Shown here: positions 24,796 to 34,414 of the stretch, one piece after another | Layout of the letters: every line of letters starts with the position of its first letter | Position numbering within the stretch: position 1 is the stretch's first letter | NCBI RefSeq assembly: GCF_021654775.1 | Contig: NZ_AP025343.1 | Span: forward strand, 3,439,501 to 3,503,500 | Source: Paenibacillus azoreducens | Lineage (GTDB): Bacteria > Bacillota > Bacilli > Paenibacillales > Paenibacillaceae | Reading direction: 5' to 3' | DNA: 64,000 nt | The notes under the pieces: model-generated | The model's database searches: none | What the model was told of the DNA's origin: nothing | Seen by the model: only the letters and a program-made list of their open reading frames with translations | Translations under genes and position numbers: made by a program

Positions 24796-25059
24796 TTACT
24801 TTTGATATATAATTTTCCGAATAGTATAAACGGATAGACAATATTTATTAGCAAGATCTTCAATAGTAAATCCATTGCTATATTCTTGTAATATCTTACA
24901 ATTTCTTCGGTGTAATTCTATCCGATAACCGGATAATTCTCCCCAACGTTTTCGCTGCCTGGGACTAGCAGGGACATAGATATATCCTCCTTGGATATAG
25001 TCTTGCAACTCTTTAAGTAATGCATCGGGAAGAATTGCTTTTGCATTTACATATTTCAT
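24796..25059 (-). CDS. CD3324/Mor-like helix-turn-helix protein
   Basis: An 87-residue small DNA-binding protein beginning MKYVNAKAILPDALLKELQD, with YIQGGYIYVPASPRQRKRWG in the middle and a C-terminal helix-turn-helix (FTIEDLANKYCLSVYTIRKI). This is the layout of the CD3324 family, related to the Mor transcription activator. The ATG at 25059 has GGAGG eight bases ahead. Its targets are unknown; it is alone between the nucleotidyltransferase and a structured repeat. Confidence 0.85.
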   Translation of the reverse strand: MKYVNAKAILPDALLKELQDYIQGGYIYVPASPRQRKRWGELSGYRIELHRRNCKILQEYSNGFTIEDLANKYCLSVYTIRKIIYQK

Positions 25060-25092
25060 ACAGGCTTCCTCCTTGATTATAAAAATCAAGTA

Positions 25093-25159
25093 GCAAAGCC
25101 AGTGTAATTGTTAGCGATTATTATTACTCCATGCAAGCATCGCTAATTACTGGCTTTGC
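25093..25159. repeat. Overlapping inverted repeats upstream of the CD3324-like gene
   Basis: GCAAAGCCAGT..TTAGCGAT on the left pairs with ATCGCTAA..ACTGGCTTTGC on the right, separated by about 20 bases; the left arm has five extra bases inside. A second pair, CTCCATGCA (25128-25136) with TGCATGGAG (25158-25165), overlaps it, so two alternative folds are possible. It may be a small non-autonomous element or a regulatory leader; nothing else is seen between 25166 and 25242. Confidence 0.6.
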
Positions 25160-25242
25160 ATGGAGCCAAACTTGGCCTTCTATAATCATAATATCCTTCC
25201 TTTCAATCGTGAGTTATGATCCAGAACTGAATACATTATAAC

Positions 25243-25754
25243 TCAACTTTCGCGAAGCAAAAACCGGCTTAGAGCATTGACCTCCATCGGCCTGGAATTG
25301 ACACGGTTCATGAAGGCGGGACATTGATTCGAATGTGATAAAACTTCTTGTAAAACACGTTGTGGACGACATCGCTCTTGAGCCATTTCCATAGGCCTTC
25401 AACCAGATTGAGATCAGGTGAATTCGGCAGAAAAATGAACTGCAGCCGCTTATTCTTTTGCAAATAGGCTTGCACCTGTGCGGCATGATGAATTTTGCCG
25501 TTATCCAGAACCATCACAATTTTGCCCTTGGGATAAGCCTTCAGAACAGAATCGAGGAACTGAATGAAAGCGTGGGCATCGTACCGTTCACCGTCTCGGT
25601 AAAGTACCTGCCCTGTCTCGTAATTTAGAACGCCAAATAACTTCGCGCCTTCATGTCGGCCATAAGTCGGAACCTTTCGCTGCTGACCAACCGGGAACCA
25701 GTTGTATTGCAAGGACTGGTACGCCCGAATCATGCATTCGTCTTCGAATAGCAA
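25243..25754 (-). pseudogene. IS630-type transposase, truncated and frameshifted
   Basis: The minus-strand frame starts abruptly in the DDE domain (LLFEDECMIRAYQSLQYNWF) and keeps the second Asp (VMVLDNGKIHHAA) and the Glu (NLVEGLWKWLK). It then goes out of frame near 25310: in one frame it ends VPPS, in the next it continues AFMNRVNSRPMEVNALSRFL to a stop at 25243. The first 130 or so residues are missing, and no terminal repeats were found. It lies 27 bases downstream of the AraC-type gene. It is a different subgroup from the element at 15909-16840. Confidence 0.83.
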
Positions 25755-25780
25755 GGCTGCTTTTTATGCAACATAGCTGG

Positions 25781-28147
25781 TCAATTAACATCGATTTCTT
25801 TTCCAAGCTGCAGTTTGTACTCACTGAGGGACATGCCAAAATGCTTTTTAAATCGCGTGTAAAAATAATTGTTTTTTTCAAGACCAACCTTTTCGATGAT
25901 CGTCGACAAAGGCAGTTTGGTGTTGCGCATATATTCGTCCAGCTTTTGCATGCGGTAGTCAAAAATGTATTGCGCAATCGACTGCCCGTGTGCTGCTTTG
26001 AATAAATGGCCGACATAGTTCGGAGATAAGCGCAATTTTTCGGCAATGGAGCTGAGGCACAATTCGGTGTTGGAATATTCCTGTTCCACCATTTCAATAA
26101 TGCGCTGCATCAGAAGGTCGTTGCTATTGGATGTGTTTTTGATCGCCGTTATCTTATTGCTGAGCTTTTGTAAAAACGCATTCATCAAAATATCAATTTC
26201 TGCTCCCACTTCTGCATGCTGTATATCTTGCAAAAACTCCTGCAAAGTTAAATCCTGATTATCCTTTATGGCAGGCACTTTACTGAGCACGCCCGAATAG
26301 ATTCTGTATATCAAATGTACAATGCAGAACAAAATATCGTTATAGGTATATTGATACAGCAGTTTACTAATAGAATCGTAGATCGCACTGGCTTCTTCAT
26401 AGTCACCCTCCAGCACTTTTTCGATAAGTTGTTCTTCCTTTTTGGCTGAAACGTGGAAATCATCGGTATTGATTTCATCCATCATGTAGGGAGTAATGAT
26501 GCAACCATGTCCATAGCGCATTTTTAAGAGAATCGAGCCTTTCATATTATTATACATGCTGGGTAAATGCTCCAGCCCCTGGAACATTGTGCTGTACGCC
26601 ATAGACAGCGAAATATGAAGACACTTTTGCGTATTCCATTGTATTTCGCGTAAAAAACGTTCTACTTTATCCTGCAGTAATTTATATTGCGATACAGTGT
26701 CACAATCCATAAGCATCACAAATTTATCGGAATCACAGCTGAAAATTTCGCAATTACCGTAATTCTCAGCAATCTCCGTTGCGATATTCACTATCGCATA
26801 CCGCAATGCCCAACGTTCCTTCTGACTATTTTGGGACATAAACTGACTGTAATTATCAATTTTAAATAGGCACATACACAGCTGATTGGAGACGATATAA
26901 TCCAGATGCAAGTCATGCAGTTTTTCCCGCACTGTTGCCATTGAGTACGTTGTACTTTCGCTTAACAGAGCATTTAGAAGATCTTGTTTAGCAGCATAAC
27001 CTGTTTCACGCATGATTTTATCGAGCTGAAAGTTTTGCTCCTTCATGGATTCAAATACAGACAGAATAACTTGAAACTCTTCCGTTCCAGAAACAAGAGG
27101 ATTACTTTTTTCGGGAACTTCCCCGTTAATAATTTTCGTCATTGCTTGAATAGGACTGTTCAGCCTGCGTGCCAAAAACAGACATATCACCGCACTAAAA
27201 ATAAATACGGCTACTACTATACCTGTAGCAACGATGGATGCAGTAATGACATCTTTGAAAATCTTTCTGACGGGTGTAACACCCATGATGTACCAGTTGT
27301 TTGCATTACTTTTGCTGCTCGAAACAAGGTATCTGATCCCGTCAATTTTTTGCACCTGATTGATGTTTCCGTCCAGTTGCTGTGCTTTCTGGGTTAGTGC
27401 GCGCACTTGAGTCATGTCATGACCGAACTCCGGTGAGAGCGCCATACTTAATATAGAACCGTTTGTGTCTACCACAAAAAAAGACGTTTCCGGTACAGGA
27501 TCATGACCATTGATGGCTTGGATAGAATCAGTAAGCGCTTTCGTTTGAATGTTGACAACAATGGCATTTTTCAAACCAACTGCAGTGGCGCCAGGTTCAA
27601 ATAATATATATGAGCATACATTTGCTGATTGAGTTGCTTCATTTACAGATGCCACAATGGGGCGACCACGATACTCAGCTACAAAATGTTTGTCTGTTAA
27701 CAGCTTGGCAATCGTCTGATCTGAAAATGCAGATGCTGACTTACGTTCGCCGCTTCGTGAGGAATAAAACAAATCCAACCCCGCATTGTAAAGATACACA
27801 CTATCGATGTTATTCAGTGTTAGAAAGTGCTTGTCTATGACCTTACTTGCTAAAAGAGACACACGCTCATCACTTTCATTCATGTTTAAAAATTGGATGA
27901 TATCTTTGTCGCTATAAAGGGCATTGCCTAATTTTTTTGCGGCCTCATCAAGATAGGTAATACTATAATTCGATTGCGCAATCAATTTGTCGTTATACCG
28001 ATTAATCATCGTAATCGTGGTCCGCAAATACGTAATCGTCAAAAATAACGTAAGTAAAACAGTAATAATGATGGCGATAATTAAAAAAGAAATAAATGAT
28101 TTCCGCTGAAAGCTCGTACGATGAGTTTTTTGATTTGAGAGCTTCAT
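25781..28147 (-). CDS. Membrane-bound AraC-family regulator with extracellular sensor domain
   Basis: A 788-residue one-component regulator. Transmembrane helix 1 is near residues 17-42; an extracellular Cache-like domain follows (about 45-290, containing IDSVYLYNAGLDLFYSS and SFFVVDTNGSILSM); helix 2 is near 300-322 (ASIVATGIVVAVFIFSAVIC). A long cytoplasmic region then leads to an AraC-type double helix-turn-helix at 685-785 (LCLSSIAEKLRLSPNYVGHL; GLEKNNYFYTRFKKHFGMS). Such proteins sense an extracellular sugar or SBP-ligand and activate a neighbouring importer. It is divergent from the operon at 28388-35629, 240 bases away, its likely target. Confidence 0.9.
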   Translation of the reverse strand: MKLSNQKTHRTSFQRKSFISFLIIAIIITVLLTLFLTITYLRTTITMINRYNDKLIAQSNYSITYLDEAAKKLGNALYSDKDIIQFLNMNESDERVSLLASKVIDKHFLTLNNIDSVYLYNAGLDLFYSSRSGERKSASAFSDQTIAKLLTDKHFVAEYRGRPIVASVNEATQSANVCSYILFEPGATAVGLKNAIVVNIQTKALTDSIQAINGHDPVPETSFFVVDTNGSILSMALSPEFGHDMTQVRALTQKAQQLDGNINQVQKIDGIRYLVSSSKSNANNWYIMGVTPVRKIFKDVITASIVATGIVVAVFIFSAVICLFLARRLNSPIQAMTKIINGEVPEKSNPLVSGTEEFQVILSVFESMKEQNFQLDKIMRETGYAAKQDLLNALLSESTTYSMATVREKLHDLHLDYIVSNQLCMCLFKIDNYSQFMSQNSQKERWALRYAIVNIATEIAENYGNCEIFSCDSDKFVMLMDCDTVSQYKLLQDKVERFLREIQWNTQKCLHISLSMAYSTMFQGLEHLPSMYNNMKGSILLKMRYGHGCIITPYMMDEINTDDFHVSAKKEEQLIEKVLEGDYEEASAIYDSISKLLYQYTYNDILFCIVHLIYRIYSGVLSKVPAIKDNQDLTLQEFLQDIQHAEVGAEIDILMNAFLQKLSNKITAIKNTSNSNDLLMQRIIEMVEQEYSNTELCLSSIAEKLRLSPNYVGHLFKAAHGQSIAQYIFDYRMQKLDEYMRNTKLPLSTIIEKVGLEKNNYFYTRFKKHFGMSLSEYKLQLGKEIDVN

Positions 28148-28231
28148 TGCGACCTCCTAGCAACGACTTCCTAGTATTAACTTCCTACTCATTTTCTAAA
28201 TTTTATTATAATGTTATGTAAATTGCGGCTC

Positions 28232-28261
28232 AACGATTTATAACACTTTGTAGAAATCGTT
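28232..28261. promoter_or_regulatory. Inverted repeat in the divergent promoter region
   Basis: AACGATTT (28232-28239) and AAATCGTT (28254-28261) form an eight-base inverted repeat with a 14-base spacer, between the AraC-type regulator and the importer operon. It is a plausible operator for the regulator or for a LacI protein; no other feature was seen in 28148-28387 besides AT-rich promoter-like sequence. Confidence 0.45.
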
Positions 28262-28387
28262 AGTTTTTAGAGACGCCTTGTGTTGAAAAACAAAAAGAAT
28301 AACATATTTGTTTGTTGAGCAAGCTTCCCTCTCTTGGCTACAGTGATATCAGACATGCTAACAATGCAAAGAAAGGGGGGGAAACAA

Positions 28388-29362
28388 ATGAAGGCGATTA
28401 CAAATCTATCTCACAAATCTCACAAGAGTAAATCCTACAGAGCATTGCGCAGCGCGCGTCGTCAGGCACCTTTCTATTTCATGATGGCGCCGGGTTTAAT
28501 CTTTATAACGATCTTATTTTACATTCCGATGGCTGGCGTTATCATTGCCTTCAAGAATTATAATCCACGCGATGGTATTTTCGGAAGTCCATGGATGGAT
28601 CCGCTGTTCAAAAATTTTGAGTTTTTCTTTAAATCCGAAGCAGCACGAACCGTTACCTTCAATACGCTTTTTTACAATCTACTAGAGGCTGTTACTGTTA
28701 CGCTTTGCGCATTGGCACTGGCTATTCTATTAAGTGAAGTAAAAAACAAAGTCGTTTCTGCTACCTATAAAGGTTCGATTTTGCTGCCAACCTTTCTCTC
28801 ATGGGTTGTTATCCAGTACATTCTGTTCAGCTTGCTGAGCGTTGACCGTGGTATTGTCAACAACATGGTTACCGCAAACGGCGGAGAAGCCATTTACTGG
28901 TACAGTGAGCCGTTTTACTGGCGCATCATCATGCCAATTGCCTACCTATGGAAGAATGTTGGTTACTATTCGGTGCTGTATGTAGCGGCGATTGCCGGGA
29001 TTAACCCTGATTATTATGAAGCTGCCCAGCTAGACGGTGCTTCAAATTGGCAACGAATTAAGCACATCACATTGCCGCTTTTGAAACCGACAATCATTGT
29101 TCTTTCACTGCTTTGGGTTGGTAAATTATTCAATGGTGGTCTAGGCGATTGGAATGGATTCTACACGCTTCCGAATGATGCAGGTGCTCTTTACCCAGCA
29201 ACAGACGTGATCGATACACTTGTATTCCGCTCGCTGAAAAAGGTGAATGATTACGGTATGGCGTCGGCAGTTGGTTTATATCAATCGGTAGTTGGTTTCT
29301 TCCTTGTGTTGATCTCTAACTACATCATTAAAAAGAAAGATCCCGACAGTGCACTATTTTAA
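28388..29362 (+). CDS. Carbohydrate ABC importer permease (LplB-type)
   Basis: A 324-residue permease of the LplB/YtcP pair type with six helices, starting with APFYFMMAPGLIFITILFYI after a basic N-terminus. The ATPase-coupling EAA loop reads YEAAQLDGASNWQRI, followed by ITLPLLKP. The ATG at 28388 has a run of seven G five bases ahead; the TTG 18 codons upstream has none. It is the first gene of a five-gene operon under the divergent AraC-type regulator. No ATPase is encoded, so a shared MsmX-type ATPase is expected. The substrate is unknown. Confidence 0.9.
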   Translation: MKAITNLSHKSHKSKSYRALRSARRQAPFYFMMAPGLIFITILFYIPMAGVIIAFKNYNPRDGIFGSPWMDPLFKNFEFFFKSEAARTVTFNTLFYNLLEAVTVTLCALALAILLSEVKNKVVSATYKGSILLPTFLSWVVIQYILFSLLSVDRGIVNNMVTANGGEAIYWYSEPFYWRIIMPIAYLWKNVGYYSVLYVAAIAGINPDYYEAAQLDGASNWQRIKHITLPLLKPTIIVLSLLWVGKLFNGGLGDWNGFYTLPNDAGALYPATDVIDTLVFRSLKKVNDYGMASAVGLYQSVVGFFLVLISNYIIKKKDPDSALF

Positions 29363-29368
29363 TCGATA

Positions 29369-29433
29369 AGAAAAACGTCTATCGACGTACCTCTAAGAAG
29401 ACAGACCGCATTTAGCGGAAGTTTTTCTTGCGA
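29369..29433 (+). repeat. 65-nt hairpin element, copy 1
   Basis: It begins AGAAAAAC and ends GTTTTTCTTGCGA. A second element of exactly 65 bases with the same ends lies at 37191-37255; the interiors are only partly alike. The ends AGAAAAAC and GTTTTTCT pair to close a stem. It lies in the 210-base gap between two permease genes of one operon, followed by further complementary arms (GACTCC/GGAGTC and CTGCAG..CTGCAG to about 29520). The whole gap would be highly folded in the mRNA. Confidence 0.75.
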
Positions 29434-29573
29434 CATCAGGAAGCCGACTCCGCGAAGTTTATACTTTCTGATATCTTCAGAAGGGATGGAGTCTGCAGTT
29501 TCTGATCGATCTGCAGAAACGGATGATGTCTAAAAAATAGACTTAACGCCGTTTTTACTTGGGAGGGAAATCC

Positions 29574-30461
29574 ATGCTTCTGAGAAAGCTACATTTTTCA
29601 AAACTAGCAATTCATCTTATTTTCATTATATTGAGCCTGGCCTGCATTGTTCCACTGCTTCTGGTTGTATCCATATCGTTTACTGGCGAAAAATCGTTGA
29701 TGCTGGACGGGTATCACTTCTGGCCCAAAGAGTTCAGCGCAGCAGCTTACAAGTATGTATTCAGCGGAGCGAGCTCCATTTTAAATGCATATGCAGTTAC
29801 GATTTTTGTGACCGTTGTTGGTACGTTTTTGCATCTGCTGATTACTTCCATGTTGTCGTATTCATTGACACGTCCCGAAGTGACTTATCGCAAAGCACTC
29901 ACTTTTTTTGTATATCTTCCGGTTCTGTTTAACGGTGGTCTCGTTCCGCAGTACATTTTGCTGACGCGCATCCTGCATCTGAAGGATACCATCTGGGTGC
30001 TGATTATCGTCTATCTGGTGTCGACGGTTAACGTGCTTATTATGAAAAACTTCTTCCGCACGATTCCGAATTCACTGATTGAGTCGGCGCGTATAGACGG
30101 TTCGGGTGAAATCCGCACGTTTTTCAAGATTGCGCTTCCGCTGTCCAAACCGTCGCTGGCGACCATCGGTTTGTTTGTAGCCATTGCATACTGGAATGAC
30201 TGGATGACCGCCTCATTGTACATCGAATCACCTAAGCTACGCCCCTTGCAATATCTGCTTCAATCTTTAATGAACAATATCGGATATTTACAGTCGAACG
30301 CGCAAGCTTCACAGTCGATGGAGTCAGCTCTTGGCATGCTGCCAAGCGAAGGCGCGCGCATGGCAACCTGCGTACTCGCCATCGGTCCGATTATTTTGCT
30401 GTATCCTTTATTGCAGAAGTACTTTGAAAAGGGCCTGACCATAGGCGCTGTGAAAGAGTAA
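29574..30461 (+). CDS. Carbohydrate ABC importer permease (LplC/YtcP-type)
   Basis: A 295-residue partner permease with six helices. The N-terminal stretch is HLIFIILSLACIVPLLLVVS and the EAA loop LIESARIDGSGEIRTFF is followed by IALPLSKP. The C-terminus LLYPLLQKYFEKGLTIGAVK is the hallmark of this family. The ATG at 29574 has GGGAGGG seven bases ahead. The gap from the first permease is unusually long for an operon of this type because of the structured element between them. Confidence 0.92.
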   Translation: MLLRKLHFSKLAIHLIFIILSLACIVPLLLVVSISFTGEKSLMLDGYHFWPKEFSAAAYKYVFSGASSILNAYAVTIFVTVVGTFLHLLITSMLSYSLTRPEVTYRKALTFFVYLPVLFNGGLVPQYILLTRILHLKDTIWVLIIVYLVSTVNVLIMKNFFRTIPNSLIESARIDGSGEIRTFFKIALPLSKPSLATIGLFVAIAYWNDWMTASLYIESPKLRPLQYLLQSLMNNIGYLQSNAQASQSMESALGMLPSEGARMATCVLAIGPIILLYPLLQKYFEKGLTIGAVKE

Positions 30462-30513
30462 TTTTACCGGAAACCAACCCGGAAAATTAAATAAATCATA
30501 GGGGGAAACGACA

Positions 30514-32088
30514 ATGAAAAGATTTTCCGCGATTTTGTTGTCTGTAACGATGCTGTTTACAGTGATGCTGGCCGGTTGCGGACAGAAAGACTCGGGCTCT
30601 TCCAAGAAAGAAACCGACACAGGAGGAGATAAACCGGTTGAGCTCACCTTCTACATGATGAACAGCCCTGTCAATGATTTTGACCGCGTCATGAAGAAAG
30701 CTAACGAAATCATTACCAAAGAAATCAACGCAAAACTGAATCTGGTTCTGGTAGACAGCAGTACGTATGCCGAGAAAATGAACCTAATGATCAATTCAGG
30801 CGACGATTGGGATCTCTCCTTCACTGCAAACTGGGGTGGCATCAACTTCTTTGAAAACGCCGCCAAAGGAGCTTATGCCGACCTGACTGACCTCCTTCCT
30901 AAATATGCACCGCAAACTTATTCACGTATCCCTAAAGGACTGTGGGAAGGCGTTAAAGTAAATGGCAAGATCTATGGACTCGTGAACTATCAACAGTGGG
31001 GCACTGCCAAACGAGAGGGCTTTAAATTCCGTTCTGATCTTGTAGATGAAACAGGTTTTGACTGGAAAGCCTTAAAAGGCAAGCCTACAATTGAGGTACT
31101 CGAAAAGATCGGACCTTTCCTTGGCGATGCTCTGGCAAAACACCAAGGAATGATCGGGTTTGAAACCAGCTCCGTTGAAAGCTTGTATGCCAGCAATCCG
31201 CTGTTATGGAACATGGAATCCGTAGGGGATATTAGCATCCCTGGCTGGATTAATCTTGACAAACCAGACACCGTCATCAACCAGTTTGAGACCCCGGAAT
31301 TCGCTAAATACTGTGAAATTATGCGCGACTGGTATAACAAAGGTTATGTGCGTAAAGATGGCGCCACGGTAAAAGATACTTCTCCTGACCGTAAAGCAGC
31401 CAAATTTGTCGCTGAGAAAACTGGCAGCTGGCCGGACAGTATCGACTATCCAGGTAACCCTGATGCCAGCAATATGTCTATGACTAAAAGCGCAGGTAAT
31501 GCTCCTGCAGTGTCCGTTTCCACCACTCGCACTATGATTCCTGCGGGCGCTGCTTCTACTGCAGCTATTGCGATCAATTCCAACTCAAAACACATTGAAA
31601 AAGCATTGCAGCTGGTTGAGCTGCTCAACACCAACGATGAACTGTACAAACTGATTACGCTCGGTGAAGAAGGCGTTGACTACAAATACGATGAAAATGG
31701 CAAGTTCACTATGATTGAAGGAAAATACAATTTCAACTTTAACGAATGGCAAATGGGTCAATCTTACAGCCCTAATTTCAACCGTGCTAATTATGACAAG
31801 AACAAAGATGGTGAAACTCAAAAAGAGACCCAAAAATTTGTCTATGAAGCTGACAAAACAGCAGAGATTTCACCAGTAACGGGCTTTGTATTCGACCCTA
31901 CTCCTGTCAAAACTCAGGTTGCAAACTGCGCTGCAGTTACCAGTGAGATTATTCCGGCACTCAGCTCCGGCTCGGTAGATCCCGCTAAAGCATTACCCGA
32001 ATTCCTCAAGCGCCTGAAAACTGCCGGCGTGGAGGACATCATCAAAGAGAAGCAGGCTCAATATGACGCCTGGAGAGCAAATAAATAA
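30514..32088 (+). CDS. Solute-binding lipoprotein of the carbohydrate importer
   Basis: A 524-residue extracellular binding lipoprotein. The signal peptide ends in the lipobox LAGC, with Cys at residue 22 to be lipidated. A Ser/Lys/Asp-rich linker follows, then the two-lobe binding fold of the LplA/LipO group (VELTFYMMNSPVNDFDRVMK at the start of the mature domain). GGGGGA is seven bases before the ATG. It delivers a sugar, probably an oligosaccharide, to the permeases upstream. The neighbouring 740-residue protein and dehydrogenase probably process the imported compound. Confidence 0.92.
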   Translation: MKRFSAILLSVTMLFTVMLAGCGQKDSGSSKKETDTGGDKPVELTFYMMNSPVNDFDRVMKKANEIITKEINAKLNLVLVDSSTYAEKMNLMINSGDDWDLSFTANWGGINFFENAAKGAYADLTDLLPKYAPQTYSRIPKGLWEGVKVNGKIYGLVNYQQWGTAKREGFKFRSDLVDETGFDWKALKGKPTIEVLEKIGPFLGDALAKHQGMIGFETSSVESLYASNPLLWNMESVGDISIPGWINLDKPDTVINQFETPEFAKYCEIMRDWYNKGYVRKDGATVKDTSPDRKAAKFVAEKTGSWPDSIDYPGNPDASNMSMTKSAGNAPAVSVSTTRTMIPAGAASTAAIAINSNSKHIEKALQLVELLNTNDELYKLITLGEEGVDYKYDENGKFTMIEGKYNFNFNEWQMGQSYSPNFNRANYDKNKDGETQKETQKFVYEADKTAEISPVTGFVFDPTPVKTQVANCAAVTSEIIPALSSGSVDPAKALPEFLKRLKTAGVEDIIKEKQAQYDAWRANK

Positions 32089-32176
32089 TTTCCCATTTCC
32101 TTGTGAAATCCGGTGTGTTGCGTCTTAAAGTACACCGGATTTCTATTCTAATATGACTGATTGAGAGGAATCCGGT

Positions 32177-34399
32177 ATGCGCTATTCTCTAATGTGTAAA
32201 TCTTTTACTGGCAGTGAAGTGTTAGACTGTGAAAAAGTTTCGGTGAATCTGGAAAACAATCAATATACTTTTTCAAAGGTTCCTTGCAGTGCTTCGATTG
32301 TAACGCAACTACTTCCGCATGGGCAACGAGTGGATATTACCTTGTCTTTTCATAAAGATACAACCGATCCGGTGAATTTTTCATTTTCTATGGAAACGGA
32401 GCAATGGAAAAAAGACAATTATGTGTTGATGCCCGGCGCGGTTTATAACGGCAATCGCTTTGTAAGCATGCCTCTTCAATATCCGCCTTACTATCAACCT
32501 GCGGAAAATTGCTCTTATGCGGATGCCGAAGTCATTACGAGTATCCCCCATCTGGATTTTGAGAAGATGCAATCTCAAATTTCCTTACTCTCTGGTGATA
32601 TGGCATCTCCTTTATGCGGGTTTTATGATTTTAACCGCCAATCCGGTTCGGTTTTATTGGGAGAACATCAATGCAGCAGTTATTATACGGGCTTTACAGT
32701 ACATGAAAATCAAACCGATCGTGAGGCCTCTTTTGTGCTTTCTGTTCCGGGGGTACGTGAAACTAAAGCATATTTTTTCGGGGATCAAAATGATGGAAAA
32801 GGCTTTCGTCCAGACGCCTCAGCTCCTTCGCATGATACTGGCGCTTTGTTCAAACAAGGTGATACGTTTACTCTGACTGCCTGCATTTTTCATTGGCATC
32901 AAATATCTTTATCGGACTTTTTTAAGCTGGTAAACGGCGCAAAAATCACTCTGGAGAACCCGACGAATTTTTATAACGTACCGTTTTATAAGGCATATAC
33001 AAGTATCAAAGAAAAATACCAAAGAGAGAACTTTACAAAAGAAGGATATTACTCTGTAGGAACCGACTGGAATATACCTCAACAGTGTTGGCAGGCTGGC
33101 TGGATTGGCGGAGGCATCAACTGTTATCCGTTTTTAGTGGAAGATACGTCCGAGGCACAGCAGCGTGCCCTTTCAACTCTCCGCTTTATATTTTCACGCT
33201 TGCAGCATCCTAGCGGATGGGTATTTGGCATGTATGGAAACGGAAGATTTTATGGCGACGGCGGCGACATTAATCTTGACACTATTTTGCTGGTACGAAA
33301 AAATGCCGATTTGCTTTATTTCGTGCTGAAACAACTATTCTGGCTTTCGAATAACGGACATTCCACGATAGAGTTTGGGCAGCCAGTAAAGGCCCTTTGC
33401 GATGCATTTGTGCGGCTGTTCCGAAAACACGGCCAGCTCGGACAGTTTATTGATATTGCTGCAGAAAAAATATTGGTGGGCAATTCTGCCGGAGCATCTA
33501 TGGCTGTTGGCGCACTGGCGCTCGCAAGCGAATATTTTCAATGTACGGAATATCGCGATGTTGCAGAGCAGCTCGGTGAGTATTATTACCGCAACTATGT
33601 CAAAAAAGGGATGCTGAACGGCTGTCCCGGCGAAATCTGTCAGGCACCGGACAGCGAGGCGGCGTTCGCAATGCTGGAAAGCTACGTACAGCTGTTTGAA
33701 ACGACGAAAAAAAGCATTTGGCTCGCTTATGCCGAGGAAACCTGCGAAATTGCCATGACTTGGGTGATGAGCTATGACTTTGTGTTCCCTGTGCACAGTA
33801 CCGCTGCAAAGCGCGGTGTGCACAGCAGCGGCACGGTGTTTGCCAACGCACAGAATAAACACTCTGCGCCGGGAATCTGCACCCTTTCAGGCAACAGTCT
33901 CCTCAAGCTGTACCGCTTTACGGGCAGCGTGAAATATCTGCACCAACTTTGCGCCATTGCCCACAGTTTACCGCAGTTTGTATCTCTGGCTGAAAACCCG
34001 GAATATACGCTCGAAAAGAAATATTTGCCTGCAGGCTATATGAACGAGCGCGTGCAGACAAGTGACTGGGAAGGTAAAGAAACCGTTGGGGAGTTCCTCT
34101 ATGGTTCCAACTGGCCAGAGGTTTCCATGCTGCTTACCTTTGTGGAAGTACCGGGCGTCTATGTGGATTTTACAAGCCGTATATTGCAAGTTTTTGACCA
34201 TGTCGAATGTTATGTTACAGAGTGGAATTCAGATTCTGTTTTGCTCGAAATGTATAACCCAACGGCATACGCCACAATGGTCACATTGCTTGCTGACGAA
34301 CGTACAGACACAAAGCATGTAACGCATAACTACTTTGAAAAAATGAAAACCGTTCCACTTTCAGCCGGACAACGGATACAATTTGAACTGAAAAAATAG
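32177..34399 (+). CDS. Uncharacterised 740-residue protein, probable carbohydrate-active enzyme
   Basis: I do not recognise the family. There is no signal peptide, so it should act in the cytoplasm on an imported compound. Residues 1-280 look beta-rich. Residues 280-640 look helical, with repeated aromatic/glycine turns (PQQCWQAGWIGGGINCYPF, HPSGWVFGMYGNGRFYGDGG, SAGASMAVGALALASEYF). This is the look of an (alpha/alpha)6 toroid as in unsaturated-uronyl hydrolases and related glycosidases. Candidate acids are in YGDGGDINLD and APDSEAAFAM. The C-terminal 100 residues again look like a beta domain. The ATG has GAGAGGAA ahead. It lies between the binding lipoprotein and the dehydrogenase in one operon. 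Confidence 0.8.
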   Translation: MRYSLMCKSFTGSEVLDCEKVSVNLENNQYTFSKVPCSASIVTQLLPHGQRVDITLSFHKDTTDPVNFSFSMETEQWKKDNYVLMPGAVYNGNRFVSMPLQYPPYYQPAENCSYADAEVITSIPHLDFEKMQSQISLLSGDMASPLCGFYDFNRQSGSVLLGEHQCSSYYTGFTVHENQTDREASFVLSVPGVRETKAYFFGDQNDGKGFRPDASAPSHDTGALFKQGDTFTLTACIFHWHQISLSDFFKLVNGAKITLENPTNFYNVPFYKAYTSIKEKYQRENFTKEGYYSVGTDWNIPQQCWQAGWIGGGINCYPFLVEDTSEAQQRALSTLRFIFSRLQHPSGWVFGMYGNGRFYGDGGDINLDTILLVRKNADLLYFVLKQLFWLSNNGHSTIEFGQPVKALCDAFVRLFRKHGQLGQFIDIAAEKILVGNSAGASMAVGALALASEYFQCTEYRDVAEQLGEYYYRNYVKKGMLNGCPGEICQAPDSEAAFAMLESYVQLFETTKKSIWLAYAEETCEIAMTWVMSYDFVFPVHSTAAKRGVHSSGTVFANAQNKHSAPGICTLSGNSLLKLYRFTGSVKYLHQLCAIAHSLPQFVSLAENPEYTLEKKYLPAGYMNERVQTSDWEGKETVGEFLYGSNWPEVSMLLTFVEVPGVYVDFTSRILQVFDHVECYVTEWNSDSVLLEMYNPTAYATMVTLLADERTDTKHVTHNYFEKMKTVPLSAGQRIQFELKK

Positions 34400-34414
34400 C
34401 AGGAGGATTTTCTT

